Assembly: GCA_031270205.1 (NCBI GenBank)
Contig: JAISYA010000192.1
Coordinates: 1 to 8,225 of the forward strand
Origin: Treponema sp.
GTDB lineage: Bacteria; Spirochaetota; Spirochaetia; Treponematales; Breznakiellaceae
Length of the DNA: 8,225 bases
Direction: 5' to 3'
Part shown: piece after piece, positions 1 to 5,468 of the stretch
How positions within the stretch are numbered: the first letter of the stretch is position 1
Layout of the letters: each line of letters begins with the position of its first letter
Notes under the pieces: model-generated
Seen by the model: only the letters and a program-made list of their open reading frames with translations
Told to the model about the DNA's origin: nothing
Database searches by the model: none
Translations under genes and position numbers: made by a program

Positions 1-11
1 CATAGCCGGGG

Positions 12-92
12 GCACGGTTTTGGACCAGGCTCTTGCAGTTTTTCAGGCTAAAGCCTTGCAAAACTGCGTTTTTTAAAGGTTTCTGTTCCAAA
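12..92 (+). repeat. 81-bp dispersed repeat, copy 1 (MITE-like, with terminal inverted arms)
   Basis: This stretch matches 8145-8225 in the same orientation at 80 of 81 positions; the single difference is G66 versus A8199. It has nested inverted arms. The outer arms are GTTTTGGACCAG (17-28) and CTGTTCCAAAAC (83-94), 11 of 12 complementary. The inner arms begin GCAGTTTT (35-42) and end AAAACTGC (60-67), with GGCT/AGCC close to the centre. It carries no coding capacity. The shape resembles a miniature inverted-repeat or REP-like element, but I see no target-site duplication and cannot name a family. Confidence 0.85.
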
Positions 93-261
93 ACTGAAGT
101 TTTGGAACAGCCTCAGATAACAAATAAAATACCGCAAACGCACTCATCAAAAAGTCCGCCATGTCGTATTTCCGCCCATTGCCGGCTTTCCTCCTGTCAG
201 GCAGCTTCCCCGCCGTTTCCCTGAGTCTTTCCAACAGCCGTGTGATTATTTCCCCTTCCAT
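73..261 (-). pseudogene. Transposase N-terminal remnant, truncated by the palindromic repeat
   Basis: A 62-codon reading frame starts at ATG 261. Its first ~47 residues look like the N-terminus of a DDE transposase of the ISNCY/IS4-like kind: an amphipathic RLLERLRETAG helix, then LPDRRK, then MADFLMSAFAVFYL. I recall the pattern 'LPD.RK..N..Y.MAD..LSAF.VFF' from such transposases; this is memory, not a search. After residue ~48 the frame runs into the palindrome at 83-110 (giving VPKLQFWN) and stops. The catalytic domain is therefore missing and the fragment cannot be functional. A GGAG sits only one base before the ATG, which is too close to be a good ribosome site. It could instead be a chance frame, but the protein-like N-terminus argues against that. 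Confidence 0.45.
83..110. repeat. 28-bp palindrome of the GTTCCAAAACT family, site 1
   Basis: The arms CTGTTCCAAAACT (83-95) and AGTTTTGGAACAG (98-110) are perfect complements of 13 bp around a GA centre. The left arm is also the right end of the 81-bp repeat, so the two elements share sequence. Related palindromes lie at 1836-1866 and 5435-5468, and half sites occur at 8110-8123 and 8217-8225. As RNA it would form a strong hairpin, but no U-run follows on either strand, so it is not an ordinary terminator. Confidence 0.85.
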
Positions 262-317
262 GCTCCTTTTATATCATATTCTGTTTGAAATCGGAATTGC
301 GGAGGTATTATTTAGGC

Positions 318-352
318 AAAAAAAAGCCCCGAAGAAAGGAGCAACTTCGGGG
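318..352 (-). terminator. Rho-independent terminator
   Basis: Read on the minus strand, CCCCGAAG (345-352) pairs perfectly with CTTCGGGG (327-334) across a 10-nt loop. One C (G326 on the plus strand) and then eight T (318-325) follow. This is a textbook intrinsic terminator for transcripts coming from the right. The nearest minus-strand gene is the exported protein ending at 551, about 200 nt upstream, or a separate small RNA in between. The loop contains GCTCCTTT, which is complementary to a Shine-Dalgarno sequence. Confidence 0.85.
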
Positions 353-530
353 TGGGGAATAGGAGGAACATGAAACTGCACTTAGCCTGCCATTAATAAC
401 AACAACGCAGGAACGGAAAGGTAACAGTGAAACTTAAAACTTGGCCTAAAGTCGGTTGTTTTGTCTGGAAGGGGCCAGGTTATCCCCTTTCTGCCGCTCT
501 GATAAGGACGGTCCGGATAGACGCTTATTC
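318..530 (-). ncRNA. Possible small RNA or long structured 3'UTR ending at the terminator
   Basis: No protein gene is visible between 262 and 550. Read on the minus strand, the stretch can fold into several hairpins before the terminator: ATAAG/CTTAT (502-528), an AAGGGG/CCCCTT stem with a 9-nt loop (469-489), and CCTGC/GCAGG with a 16-nt loop (386-411). Just before the terminator lies an unpaired C/U-rich stretch containing CCTCCT (361-366 on the other strand), the exact anti-Shine-Dalgarno sequence, and the terminator loop adds GCTCCTTT. Such C/U-rich patches are typical of small RNAs that mask ribosome sites. I found no convincing separate promoter, so it may simply be the 3'UTR of the exported-protein gene. 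It does not resemble tmRNA, SRP RNA, RNase P RNA or 6S RNA. Confidence 0.25.
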
Positions 531-550
531 AAATTGATTTGGACAGAACA

Positions 551-1795
551 TTAGTTCCCTGCAAAGCTGATGCGGCGGGTCCAGGAACGGCCTGGACGGG
601 GTACAAATACACCGAAACGGTCGATTATGGCAATATCCTGGCGGCTTATCCAGTTTCCCCCCGCGTCCAGTTCGTATTTATAGCGGTATTCAACCGGCGG
701 AGGCTCGGCCTCTTCCGCGGCCGGGGCGTCCGGCGGGTTTACCTCAAGCAGGGCGGTTTCCACGGAAGACACGGGGACGCTCCCGGCGGCCGGAGGGGCA
801 TCCTCAAAACTGAGACTCAGGAGGAAGCCCCGCTCGTCCCACTGCAGGGCCGCGTGGGAAACAGCCGCTTCGCCGGAAACCGGCTGGCGTTCCCAATAGC
901 GCGGGACACTGCCCGTATACAGGGCCGAAAATGTCCCTTCAGGGGAACGTATCCCGCTTATATTGCCGCCCGCATCAAACGAATATTCCTCGGATTGCCG
1001 GCCTTTCGCGTCCCATGAGTGAAGGGCCTGTACAGTCCAGGAGCCGTTTTCCGGGCGGACGTTTGCCCTGAAAAAGACAAGCGGATTTCCCCCGCTATCG
1101 TACCATGTTTCGGAGAAGAAGGCCTGGCTTTCAAAGAAAAAAACAAAAAAGTCCGTATCCCCACAGGAGACCTTCACCGGGAGAAAATCCCCGCCCGGCG
1201 AACTCTCGCTATAGGGAAAAAAATCAGGCGGGAATTCAATGTCCCACGTTATTTCGCTGATTTCGCTTTCGGCGCTTTCGTCCTCGGAGACTCCGCTGTC
1301 GGCCCCTTCACCGTCGGCCTCATTTTCACAGGCCGCGGCCCTGACGTTCATACTCAGCATCGCGCCGGAATCATCATAATCGGCCTTTACGCTCAAACGG
1401 CCGTTACGCGAAAAAAACGGAAATTCCCTGAGCCGCCCTGCCTCATCGCGCTTAAAGCTGAACGTTTCGCTCCCGTTTGAAAGGGTAAAGGAAAAAGGCA
1501 GCCACCGCGCGTCACTCCCTCCTCCGGAACGCAGGTTTTCGGCGGTAAGTGAAAAGCCATCCGGGGGAATATCATCGGGCCAGTCGGGCCGCCAGCGAAG
1601 TTCACCGTTAAAGGCCGTCTCAAGAAGCGGAATAAGCGGAAAAATTACCGGAGCGGATTCGTCGTCCGGCAAATCTTCAGCGGGCGTTTCTACAGCCGTT
1701 CTCTGGGCATGGTTATTTTGCGCCGTGGCGCGAATGGGGAAAAGGGCAAGGGAAACAACAAGAAAAAAAAGAAAACCCTTCCGGCGGAACTTCAT
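551..1795 (-). CDS. Exported protein of unknown function with degenerate YD-like motifs
   Basis: A 414-residue protein that I do not recognise as a named family. Residues 1-25 form a clear signal peptide: MKFRRK, a hydrophobic core FLFFLVVSLALF, then a probable signal peptidase I site ATA|Q. The mature protein should be periplasmic or outer-membrane associated. It repeats a loose motif of an aromatic or charged residue, then D, two residues and G: KRDEAGRL (115-122), DYDDSGAML (139-147), WYDSGGNPL (231-239), WDAKGRQ (261-267), FDAGGNISGI (273-282), WDERGFLL (319-326), LDAGGNWISRQ (376-386). This resembles the YD repeats of RHS-type beta-strand proteins and suggests a beta-rich fold. Residues 157-180 are a strongly acidic, Ser/Glu/Asp-rich linker, and 355-368 are Pro/Ala/Glu-rich. 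The frame is open to a start at 1870, but that extension comes from the palindrome; ATG 1795 is chosen because the signal peptide begins there. No Shine-Dalgarno precedes it (see promoter entry). Confidence 0.85.
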   Translation of the reverse strand: MKFRRKGFLFFLVVSLALFPIRATAQNNHAQRTAVETPAEDLPDDESAPVIFPLIPLLETAFNGELRWRPDWPDDIPPDGFSLTAENLRSGGGSDARWLPFSFTLSNGSETFSFKRDEAGRLREFPFFSRNGRLSVKADYDDSGAMLSMNVRAAACENEADGEGADSGVSEDESAESEISEITWDIEFPPDFFPYSESSPGGDFLPVKVSCGDTDFFVFFFESQAFFSETWYDSGGNPLVFFRANVRPENGSWTVQALHSWDAKGRQSEEYSFDAGGNISGIRSPEGTFSALYTGSVPRYWERQPVSGEAAVSHAALQWDERGFLLSLSFEDAPPAAGSVPVSSVETALLEVNPPDAPAAEEAEPPPVEYRYKYELDAGGNWISRQDIAIIDRFGVFVPRPGRSWTRRISFAGN

Positions 1796-1801
1796 AATTA
1801 C

Positions 1802-1830
1802 AGTATAGTCAAAGAAAACGCTCCGGACAA
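1802..1830 (-). promoter_or_regulatory. Sigma-70-type promoter, possibly giving a leaderless mRNA
   Basis: On the minus strand, TTGTCC (1825-1830) and TATACT (1802-1807) are separated by exactly 17 bp; they match the -35 and -10 consensus at 4 and 5 of 6 positions. The start codon of the exported protein begins at 1795, seven bases past the -10 box. Transcription would thus start at or near the A of ATG. No Shine-Dalgarno is present between, which fits a leaderless transcript. The palindrome at 1836-1866 begins 5 bp upstream of the -35 box. Confidence 0.5.
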
Positions 1831-1835
1831 GGTGA

Positions 1836-1866
1836 GGCTGTTCCAAAACTGAAGTTCTAAACAGCC
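1836..1866. repeat. Decayed palindrome of the GTTCCAAAACT family, site 2
   Basis: The left arm GGCTGTTCCAAAACT (1836-1850) is intact, the centre is GA, and the right arm AGTTCTAAACAGCC (1853-1866) is one base short and altered in the middle compared with AGTTTTGGAACAGCC. The outer seven bases still pair perfectly. It lies between the divergent promoter regions of the exported protein and the serine hydrolase. Bases 1852-1862 (AAGTTCTAAAC) recur exactly at 1869-1879. Confidence 0.75.
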
Positions 1867-1867
1867 G

Positions 1868-1882
1868 CAAGTTCTAAACTTG
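1868..1882. repeat. 15-bp palindrome CAAGTT-CTA-AACTTG next to site 2
   Basis: A perfect 6-bp inverted repeat around CTA. It contains the second copy of AAGTTCTAAAC, so it seems to be a partial duplication of the neighbouring right arm. Its last bases create TTGACA (1880-1885), a perfect -35 hexamer facing the serine hydrolase. However, no good -10 box lies at normal spacing; the closest is TATTCC at 1907, 21 bp away. Confidence 0.55.
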
Positions 1883-1948
1883 ACAAGCATTGGAAAGCCG
1901 TCTCCGTATTCCATCCCGCGCGTTTTTTCGGTACTGTTAAAGGGATAT

Positions 1949-2815
1949 ATGGACATTACGACATTCGTCAGCATAATCGAAAAACAAAACCTGCGCTGCG
2001 AGGGGGTGGAAGTTTTTCGGCGCGGCGAGATCGTTGCCCGCCACCGCTGGATACCCGAAGCTCCCCGGAACTGCCATTCGGTGAGCAAGAGTTTTACCTC
2101 CATCGCCGTCGGTATGGCGCTGGAACGGGGAATGCTCTCACTCACGGACAGGGTCATTGACGCTTTCCCCGGCATGGTAAGCGCCCCCTCAGAGCGCCTT
2201 GCCTCCCTCACCCTGGAAGACCTCCTCACCATGACCAGGGGCCACGCCGCGTTTTCCCGCCCCGCCGGCGTTGCCGAGGCCCTCGCGCAGGAGCTCAAGT
2301 TTGATCCCGGCGCGCGCTTTGTCTACGACAACGGTTCTACCCTGCTCGCCTCGGCCATGTTTACCCGCGCCGCGGGCATGACCGTGCGGGATTTCCTGCT
2401 TGACGCCCTGTTCCGTCCCCTGGGCATCGGCGGCCCCGAATGGCCTGAAACCCCCGACGGCCACAGCCCTGGCGCCACGGGTCTTATGCTTGCCACCTCA
2501 GACCTCGCCCATTTCGGCCTCTTCCTGCTGCAAGGGGGCGAATGGCGGGGAAAACGGCTTGTCTCGCCGCGCTGGATCGACGCGGCGGGCCGTCCTCAGG
2601 TAAGCACCGGATCCCGCCGCCCCGACTACGATCTGGGTTACGGCTACGGCTTCTGGCCCTGCCGCGGCGGCGCTTTCCGGGCCGACGGAAGAGACGGCCA
2701 GTTTGTCATCGTACTGCCCCGCCAGGACGCGGTAGTAGCGGTCAGTTCCGACGAACCCAGGCACTACCCTGTCCTCTACGCTGTCTGGGAGGGGATACTC
2801 CCGTTCCTGATTTAA
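1949..2815 (+). CDS. Serine hydrolase of the class C beta-lactamase-related family (COG1680 type)
   Basis: A 288-residue protein of the beta-lactamase/transpeptidase-like fold. The catalytic SxxK motif is SVSK at 44-47 (Ser44 nucleophile, Lys47). The second motif YxN is Tyr126-Asp-Asn128 in FVYDNGS. The third motif region is GRDGQF (247-252), where the family usually has HxG or KTG; here Asp249-Gly250 stand in that place. LVSPRW (204-209) and DLGYGYGFWP (228-237) are also typical of this group. Members include esterases, D-amino-acid peptidases and penicillin-binding-protein relatives, so the substrate cannot be told. There is no signal peptide, so it should be cytosolic, unlike true AmpC. 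ATG 1949 is preceded by AGGGA (1941-1945) at good spacing; an upstream TTG at 1880 lies in the repeat and lacks a ribosome site. The body is G+C-richer than its neighbours: about 75% in 2221-2280 against 55% in 3241-3300, counted by hand. Confidence 0.92.
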   Translation: MDITTFVSIIEKQNLRCEGVEVFRRGEIVARHRWIPEAPRNCHSVSKSFTSIAVGMALERGMLSLTDRVIDAFPGMVSAPSERLASLTLEDLLTMTRGHAAFSRPAGVAEALAQELKFDPGARFVYDNGSTLLASAMFTRAAGMTVRDFLLDALFRPLGIGGPEWPETPDGHSPGATGLMLATSDLAHFGLFLLQGGEWRGKRLVSPRWIDAAGRPQVSTGSRRPDYDLGYGYGFWPCRGGAFRADGRDGQFVIVLPRQDAVVAVSSDEPRHYPVLYAVWEGILPFLI

Positions 2816-2920
2816 ATTCTTCATAATTTTTCATTATCCACTAAAGCGCCTCACATCTCCGTGCCAATATATAGATACGCCGTCAAGGCGGCGCGAAATT
2901 TTGTCATTGCGGAGATTGGT

Positions 2921-4069
2921 ATGAAAAGACACAAGGTACAGTGGAGGGCCGCGGTCCTGCTTTCAGTGTTGCTGCTTGCGGCTTCGAGCTGCGCTTTTTC
3001 CGGAAGCGGCGGCGGAAAGACCGGGACGGGCCGGAAAGAATCCGGGGAAAATCCTTCCGTCAGCATTATGACCTGGAACATGCAGGCTCTTTTTGACGGA
3101 ACCGAAACAGGCGGCGAATATGACGAGTACCGGGAGGCGGCGGGCTGGTCCAGTGAAAAATACCTGGGACGGCTGAACAGCATTACCGGGGCTGTCGGCA
3201 CAATGGAATCAGCGCCGGACATTATCGCCATACAGGAAATCGAATCCGTCCGGGTACTGAACGATTTGACCGCCGCTCTGTCCAAATACGGTTACACCTG
3301 GAGCCATTTTGCGGGCAATTCCGGAATGTCTCTGGGACTTGGTATCTTAAGCCGTTTCCCGCTGGGCGCGATCAAGATACATTCGATCAGCGTGGATGGC
3401 GAGACCGTTCCCCGGCCGGTACTGGAAACCAGGGTCTCCGCGGACGGCGGGGAGATCGCTCTCTTTGTCTGCCACTGGAAGTCGAAGCTCGGCGGCGGGG
3501 AGGCGACCGAGGCTGCCCGCCGCGCTTCGGCGCGGATCATCCTCCGCCGGATACGGGAACTGGCGGAAAAGGAACCGGATCTGCCGGTGATCGTCCTGGG
3601 CGATCTTAACGAAAACTACGACGAATTCTACCGGCAAAACGGCGCGGCGATAAGCGCCCTGCTTCCTGACGATCCCCGCTCCGCGGACCTTGCCGGCCTG
3701 TACGAATCCGGCGGGGAGGAAAACGCGCGTACGGACGAATTACAGAAGGACTTTTTCATTATCAGCAAAGATAAACCGCCGCAGTCCCGTTACTTTCCCC
3801 CGGAGACCGTGGCGTTGTATTCGCCCTGGTTTGGGGAACTTGAAAACGGCTCCTATTATTATAAAAACGAATGGGAAACCATCGATCATTTTCTTCTTTC
3901 AGGACAGCTTTTTAACGATTCAGGCTGGGAATTTGAAAATAGCGCTGTGGTCGACTACCCGCCCTTCACCAACAACAGCGGGTATCCGGCCGCCTATAAC
4001 CCCAGGACCGGTTCGGGCCTGAGCGACCACCTGCCCCTGCTGCTATTCCTGAAATACCGGGGGCTTTGA
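2921..4069 (+). CDS. Lipoprotein of the endonuclease/exonuclease/phosphatase family
   Basis: A 382-residue protein. Residues 1-23 are a lipoprotein signal: a basic start, the hydrophobic stretch AVLLSVLLLA, then ASS and Cys24 as the likely lipidated residue. Ala at -3 would be poor in E. coli but fits the relaxed lipobox of spirochaetes. A Gly/Ser-rich linker follows. The catalytic fold then shows all the expected metal-binding and active-site motifs: TWNMQ (51-55), QEIE (105-108, Glu106 metal ligand), ILSR (142-145), CHWKSK (184-189), LGDLNEN (226-232, Asp228 and Asn230), TIDHFLLS (320-327) and SDHLPL (368-373, Asp369 and His370). The family includes DNases and phosphodiesterases such as sphingomyelinases; the exact substrate is open, though a surface-anchored nuclease is a fair guess. 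ATG 2921 has GGAG (2911-2914) six bases upstream; an upstream GTG at 2861 would bury the signal peptide. It lies 105 nt after the serine hydrolase on the same strand and may be co-transcribed with it. Confidence 0.94.
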   Translation: MKRHKVQWRAAVLLSVLLLAASSCAFSGSGGGKTGTGRKESGENPSVSIMTWNMQALFDGTETGGEYDEYREAAGWSSEKYLGRLNSITGAVGTMESAPDIIAIQEIESVRVLNDLTAALSKYGYTWSHFAGNSGMSLGLGILSRFPLGAIKIHSISVDGETVPRPVLETRVSADGGEIALFVCHWKSKLGGGEATEAARRASARIILRRIRELAEKEPDLPVIVLGDLNENYDEFYRQNGAAISALLPDDPRSADLAGLYESGGEENARTDELQKDFFIISKDKPPQSRYFPPETVALYSPWFGELENGSYYYKNEWETIDHFLLSGQLFNDSGWEFENSAVVDYPPFTNNSGYPAAYNPRTGSGLSDHLPLLLFLKYRGL

Positions 4070-4080
4070 AGCGCGTCGGC

Positions 4081-5004
4081 CTATACGGGATATGAGGATT
4101 CCGCATACACATAGCCGTATTTCCATCTGCCATTGTCCTTCTCAACCATGGCTATAAAGGAATCACCTGAGAATATTCCGGCGGCCGTGATCGGAGAAGT
4201 TTCACACGGGGGCACGGAAGGAAAGACAAGGCTTTTATCGGCAAGTATATGAGAAAGCAATTTGCCCTGTATGATGTTCTTGATATTTTGCGGCTCTATT
4301 TCAAACCAGGGGAGTCCCAAAGCAATAAAAACCACCTTGTCAATAGGCCGGAGCGTGAACGATTCCCCGCTAACGGCATCTTCAAGGCGGAAACCCGCGA
4401 CTTTGGTACGGGTGAGCGCGCGAAGGTAAGCACGGCTCCCCGCGGCAAGGGCGATGTCGCGGGCCAGGGAGCGGATATAGGTTCCCCCTGAACAATGGAC
4501 AAAAATCCGCGCGAAAGGCGGTTCCCACAAGAGGAGTTCCAGCCGGTAAATGCGTACCGGCCTTTTTTTCATTTCCGGCGTTTCACCCAAACGGGCAAGG
4601 GAGGAGGCCCGCTTGCCGTCAATGTGAATTGCCGAATAGACAGGCGGGGCCTGCATAATTTCGCCGCTGAACCGGGGGAGAATTTTTTCGACGGCTTCTC
4701 TGGAAGGAACGGCGGCCTCCGCGACAGCCTCCCCTTCAGGATCAAGGGTGTCGGTCTCAATGCCGAAACGGATAAGGCCCTCGTACTGTTTATCGCAATG
4801 GGAAAACCAGGGGCTGAGTTTCAAAGCCCTGCCGGTAAGGACGAGGAGGAGTCCCTCGGCAAATTTGTCCAGCGTTCCGGTATGCCCCGCCTTGCCGGTA
4901 CCCAGGGCGCGTTTTACCGCGCCCAGAGCCTCGAAGGAAGTAAGTCCCGCCTGTTTGCGCAGCAGCAATAACCCGGAAGGCGCGGCGCCCCGTCCGTCAG
5001 GCAA
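4081..5004 (-). CDS. truB: tRNA pseudouridine(55) synthase TruB
   Basis: It isomerises uridine 55 in the T-loop of tRNAs to pseudouridine. From TTG 5004 the protein has 307 residues, normal for bacterial TruB. It shows GLLLLRKQAGLTSFEAL (11-27), then GHTGTLDKFAEG (40-51) with catalytic Asp46; most family members have Pro where Lys47 stands. Further motifs are KQYEG (72-76), PPVYSAIHIDGKRA (120-133), SGGTYIRSLARDIA (172-185) and YLRALTRT (193-200). The ~90 C-terminal residues should be the small PUA-like tRNA-binding domain. There is no ATG start. TTG 5004 overlaps the rbfA stop by 8 nt and has GCGGGG just upstream; TTG 5070 would add 22 residues and a 74-nt overlap, which is less likely. It converges on the lipoprotein gene with only 11 nt between the stops and no visible terminator. 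Confidence 0.97.
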   Translation of the reverse strand: MPDGRGAAPSGLLLLRKQAGLTSFEALGAVKRALGTGKAGHTGTLDKFAEGLLLVLTGRALKLSPWFSHCDKQYEGLIRFGIETDTLDPEGEAVAEAAVPSREAVEKILPRFSGEIMQAPPVYSAIHIDGKRASSLARLGETPEMKKRPVRIYRLELLLWEPPFARIFVHCSGGTYIRSLARDIALAAGSRAYLRALTRTKVAGFRLEDAVSGESFTLRPIDKVVFIALGLPWFEIEPQNIKNIIQGKLLSHILADKSLVFPSVPPCETSPITAAGIFSGDSFIAMVEKDNGRWKYGYVYAESSYPV

Positions 5005-5407
5005 GGGAATCCCCGCCGCTTTTTGCGGGAGCGCCTTCTTCCGGTACGGGATCCCCCTCGTGTCCGGCAAGGCGTTCGATCTTTTTCACCAAATCAAAGC
5101 CTTCCCTGACACTCGGATCAGGGTGAAAACGCAGGCGGGGTATCTTCCGTATCCGCATGGCCTCGCCGAGCCGGGACTGTATAAAACCGGCGGCGCTCTG
5201 CAGGCCCTCCGCTCCCCGCGCTATGTCCGCGCCGGCGCGGATATTGGAAACATACACGTCGGCAAAGGAAAGGTCTCTTGAAACATCTACTCTGGTTATC
5301 GACAAAAAAGGAGAAACCCTCGGGTCCTTGATTTTGCCTTCCAGAACAAGGGCGCTGATTTTTTCCTGTATCAAATGCCCCAGTCGTTCGGTTCGATATT
5401 CCGCCAT
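4997..5407 (-). CDS. rbfA: Ribosome-binding factor A
   Basis: RbfA binds the 30S subunit and helps late maturation of 16S rRNA, notably the 5' end and the neck region. The protein of 136 residues is a single KH-like domain with the usual landmarks: MAEYRTERLGHLIQEKIS (1-18), KDPRVSPFLSITRVDVS (27-43), DVYVSN (50-55) and LGEAMRIRKIPRLRFHPD (80-97). About 25 further residues form a Gly/Pro/Glu-rich tail. ATG 5407 is chosen because the family begins there. The frame continues up to TTG 5446, but that part reads through the palindrome. The ribosome site is weak (CCGGGAT about 5 nt upstream). It lies 60 nt downstream of infB, with the palindrome between, and overlaps truB. Confidence 0.96.
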   Translation of the reverse strand: MAEYRTERLGHLIQEKISALVLEGKIKDPRVSPFLSITRVDVSRDLSFADVYVSNIRAGADIARGAEGLQSAAGFIQSRLGEAMRIRKIPRLRFHPDPSVREGFDLVKKIERLAGHEGDPVPEEGAPAKSGGDSLA

Positions 5408-5434
5408 AATTATCCCGGCAATTTCGCTTAAGCG

Positions 5435-5468
5435 AGGCTGTTTCAAAACTTCAGTTTTGGAACAGCCT
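5435..5468. repeat. 34-bp palindrome of the GTTCCAAAACT family between infB and rbfA, site 3
   Basis: The arms AGGCTGTTTCAAAACT (5435-5450) and AGTTTTGGAACAGCCT (5453-5468) are complementary at 15 of 16 positions around a TC centre, so this copy is inverted relative to sites 1 and 2. Its last base is also the final base of the infB stop codon. In the operon mRNA it forms a stable hairpin directly after infB, ending about 27 nt before the rbfA start. No U-run follows, so read-through is expected. It could serve as an RNA-processing or 3'-end-protecting stem. Confidence 0.88.

Noticed and set aside
370..396. An 8-codon plus-strand frame (MKLHLACH) after AGGAGG, like a leader peptide
   Set aside because: The spacing to ATG is only 3 nt, no gene follows on that strand for 1.5 kb, and the AGGAGG is better read as the anti-Shine-Dalgarno patch of the opposite strand.
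539..1480. Two plus-strand frames (539-1018 and 1019-1480) opposite the exported protein
   Set aside because: They lack recognisable motifs or ribosome sites, whereas the minus-strand frame has a signal peptide and a promoter.
1796..1870. N-terminal extension of the exported protein up to 1870
   Set aside because: It would read through the palindrome (TSVLEQP) and push the signal peptide inward. The same peptide arises at other palindrome sites, so it is repeat-derived.
1880..1912. TTGACA (1880-1885) with TATTCC (1907-1912) as a promoter for the serine hydrolase
   Set aside because: The 21-bp spacing is too long and the -10 box poor. It is noted under the repeat but not called as a promoter.
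2787..2805. GGGAG/CTCCC stem at the end of the serine hydrolase as a terminator
   Set aside because: It is only five base pairs, lies inside the coding region and has no adjacent U-run.
4495..4971. A 158-codon plus-strand frame opposite truB
   Set aside because: It is a shadow of truB with no independent support.
5408..5446. rbfA start at TTG 5446
   Set aside because: It lies inside the palindrome, and the family homology begins at ATG 5407.
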